From: JBECKW01 sp040235505
GTDB taxonomy: Bacteria; Desulfobacterota; Desulfobacteria; Desulfobacterales; JAFDDL01
Direction: 5' to 3'
Length of the DNA: 14,806 nucleotides
Assembly: GCA_040235505.1 (NCBI GenBank)
Contig: JBECKW010000138.1
Span: 1-14,806, forward strand
The notes beneath the pieces are model-generated. The model saw only the letters and a list, made by a program, of their open reading frames with translations, did not search any database and was not told where the DNA came from. Each line of letters starts with the position of its first letter. The first letter of the stretch is position 1. Of this stretch, positions 13,845 to 14,806 are shown piece by piece. The position numbers were made by a program, and so were the translations under genes.

Positions 13845-14777
13845 ATGGCTGAGACATTGAAAAAGCGGCCCAAAGTGACCGAATACTATCGGGACGAGGA
13901 CCAGTTTTCACCGGGTAATGCTTGCTGCCCCGGTTGTATCATGGAGCTGAATCTTCGGCTGGTTTCAAAAATCATGGGGAGGGAGACGGTTCTGCTGGGG
14001 ACCCCCGGCTGCAGCGCCCCGACGATTCACGGCCAGAATGATCGTGCCTGGCACAAACACTCATACTACGCCAATGTAATGACGGGTGTGGCCTCCAGCG
14101 CCACCGGACTCTCCCGGTGTTTTAAAAAGGCTGGAAAGGATGTCACGCTGGTTTGTCATACGGGTGACGGCTGCGCCCAGGATATCGGGTTCCAGGCCCT
14201 CAGCGGCGCGGCGGAACGCAATGAAAACGTCATCTACATCTGCTACGACAATGAAGGCTATATGAACACGGGCGTTCAAAGAAGCAGCGGCACGCCTTTC
14301 GGGGCGTCCACCAGTACGACGCCGGCTGGTTCCAAAAGCATCGGCAAACCCACCCATAAAAAGAACATGCCCCTGATCATGTCCATGCACGACATTCCCT
14401 ATGTCGCCACGGCCACGCTGAGCCACCTGGAAGATTATGCGAAAAAGCTGACCAAGGCCAGGGAAAAAGTAAAGGAGGGACTCGTATACCTCCATGTCTT
14501 CTGCCCCTGCGCCGAGGGGTGGAAAGTTCCGTCGGATTCTTCGATTCAGGTGTGCCGCGCCGCCGTGCAGACCAATTATTTCCCGCTGTGGGAATCGGAG
14601 TGGGGCAGTTATCAAATCACCCACCCCGTGAAAAAACAAAAACCGGTCTCCGAACTTCTGAATCTCATCGGAAAGTTCAAGCACTTGGATGATAAAAACG
14701 TCAGCATCCTGCAGGCCGAGGTGGACAAACGGTTCAACGTTCTGCAGGCGCTTTGCGGCATCAATGCCGCAGCCTGA
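13845..14777 (+). CDS. 2-oxoacid:ferredoxin oxidoreductase, beta (TPP-binding) subunit
   Basis: A PorB-type beta subunit, 310 residues from the chosen start. Thiamine-diphosphate binding is shown by Gly107-Asp108-Gly109 followed by DNEGYMNTG at 135-143. Cluster ligands fit the family: Cys28-x2-Cys31, then Cys56 exactly 25 residues later (the same spacing I recall in Desulfovibrio africanus enzyme), with the fourth from Cys220 or Cys222 (FCPCAEGW). The open frame extends to 13746, but that leader is translated heptamer repeat. The ATG at 13845 has GGAGA 8 bases upstream and gives MAETLKKRPKVTEYY, a normal N-terminus. An ATG at 13830 is a weaker alternative. It completes the gamma-delta-alpha-beta set despite the 202-bp spacer. 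No terminator is seen in the 29 bases after the stop, and the operon may continue. Confidence 0.93.
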   Translation: MAETLKKRPKVTEYYRDEDQFSPGNACCPGCIMELNLRLVSKIMGRETVLLGTPGCSAPTIHGQNDRAWHKHSYYANVMTGVASSATGLSRCFKKAGKDVTLVCHTGDGCAQDIGFQALSGAAERNENVIYICYDNEGYMNTGVQRSSGTPFGASTSTTPAGSKSIGKPTHKKNMPLIMSMHDIPYVATATLSHLEDYAKKLTKAREKVKEGLVYLHVFCPCAEGWKVPSDSSIQVCRAAVQTNYFPLWESEWGSYQITHPVKKQKPVSELLNLIGKFKHLDDKNVSILQAEVDKRFNVLQALCGINAAA

Positions 14778-14806
14778 AAAATCTTTCAAGAATGAGACAT
14801 GCCCGC

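Noticed and set aside
14799..14806. Start of a further operon gene (ATGCCCGC) at the window edge
   Set aside because: Only eight bases are visible and the upstream ribosome site is weak; it cannot be supported.

Overview
The window looks like a piece of chromosome from a strictly anaerobic, Gram-negative bacterium, most likely a Desulfobacterota (Desulfosarcina/Desulfobacterales-like) organism. The Gram-negative call rests on a TonB-dependent outer-membrane receptor and a lipobox lipoprotein. The anaerobe call rests on an oxygen-sensitive four-subunit 2-oxoacid:ferredoxin oxidoreductase and a 4Fe-4S/flavin enoate-reductase-type enzyme. The genus-level guess is inference only.

Layout. Positions 1-483 hold the C-terminal end of a family I acyl-CoA transferase. 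Converging on it from the minus strand are a tannase-like alpha/beta-hydrolase lipoprotein (568-2103) and, upstream of that, a TonB-dependent receptor (2408-4738), separated by a strong GC-rich hairpin. Next on the minus strand is a regulator pair: a GntR/FCD transcription factor (5735-6421), followed after a short gap by a NarL/LuxR-type response regulator (5090-5719). The response regulator's phospho-acceptor aspartate is replaced by alanine.

A 428-bp AT-rich divergent regulatory region (6422-6849) separates the regulators from a compact plus-strand operon that runs nearly to the end of the window. Its order is: LDH/MDH-family 2-hydroxyacid dehydrogenase (6850-7767), FMN/4Fe-4S/FAD enoate-reductase-like enzyme (7784-9904), aryl-acid-type AMP-forming CoA ligase (9926-11587), then the gamma, delta, alpha and beta subunits of a 2-oxoacid:ferredoxin oxidoreductase (11615-14777). 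Gaps between genes are at most about 30 bp, or genes overlap, except between alpha and beta. There a roughly 200-bp spacer carries two opposing arrays of degenerate 7-bp repeats.

Working model (inference). The operon could oxidise a 2-hydroxyacid to a 2-oxoacid (dehydrogenase) and decarboxylate it oxidatively to an acyl-CoA with reduced ferredoxin (oxidoreductase). The AMP ligase would activate a related, probably aromatic, carboxylic acid, and the flavoenzyme would reduce or oxidise an enoyl intermediate. The FCD-type regulator, a class that usually senses small organic acids, is a natural candidate for control. The substrate cannot be read from the sequence. The tannase-like lipoprotein and TonB receptor hint at aromatic or phenolic ester use nearby, but the link is only positional.
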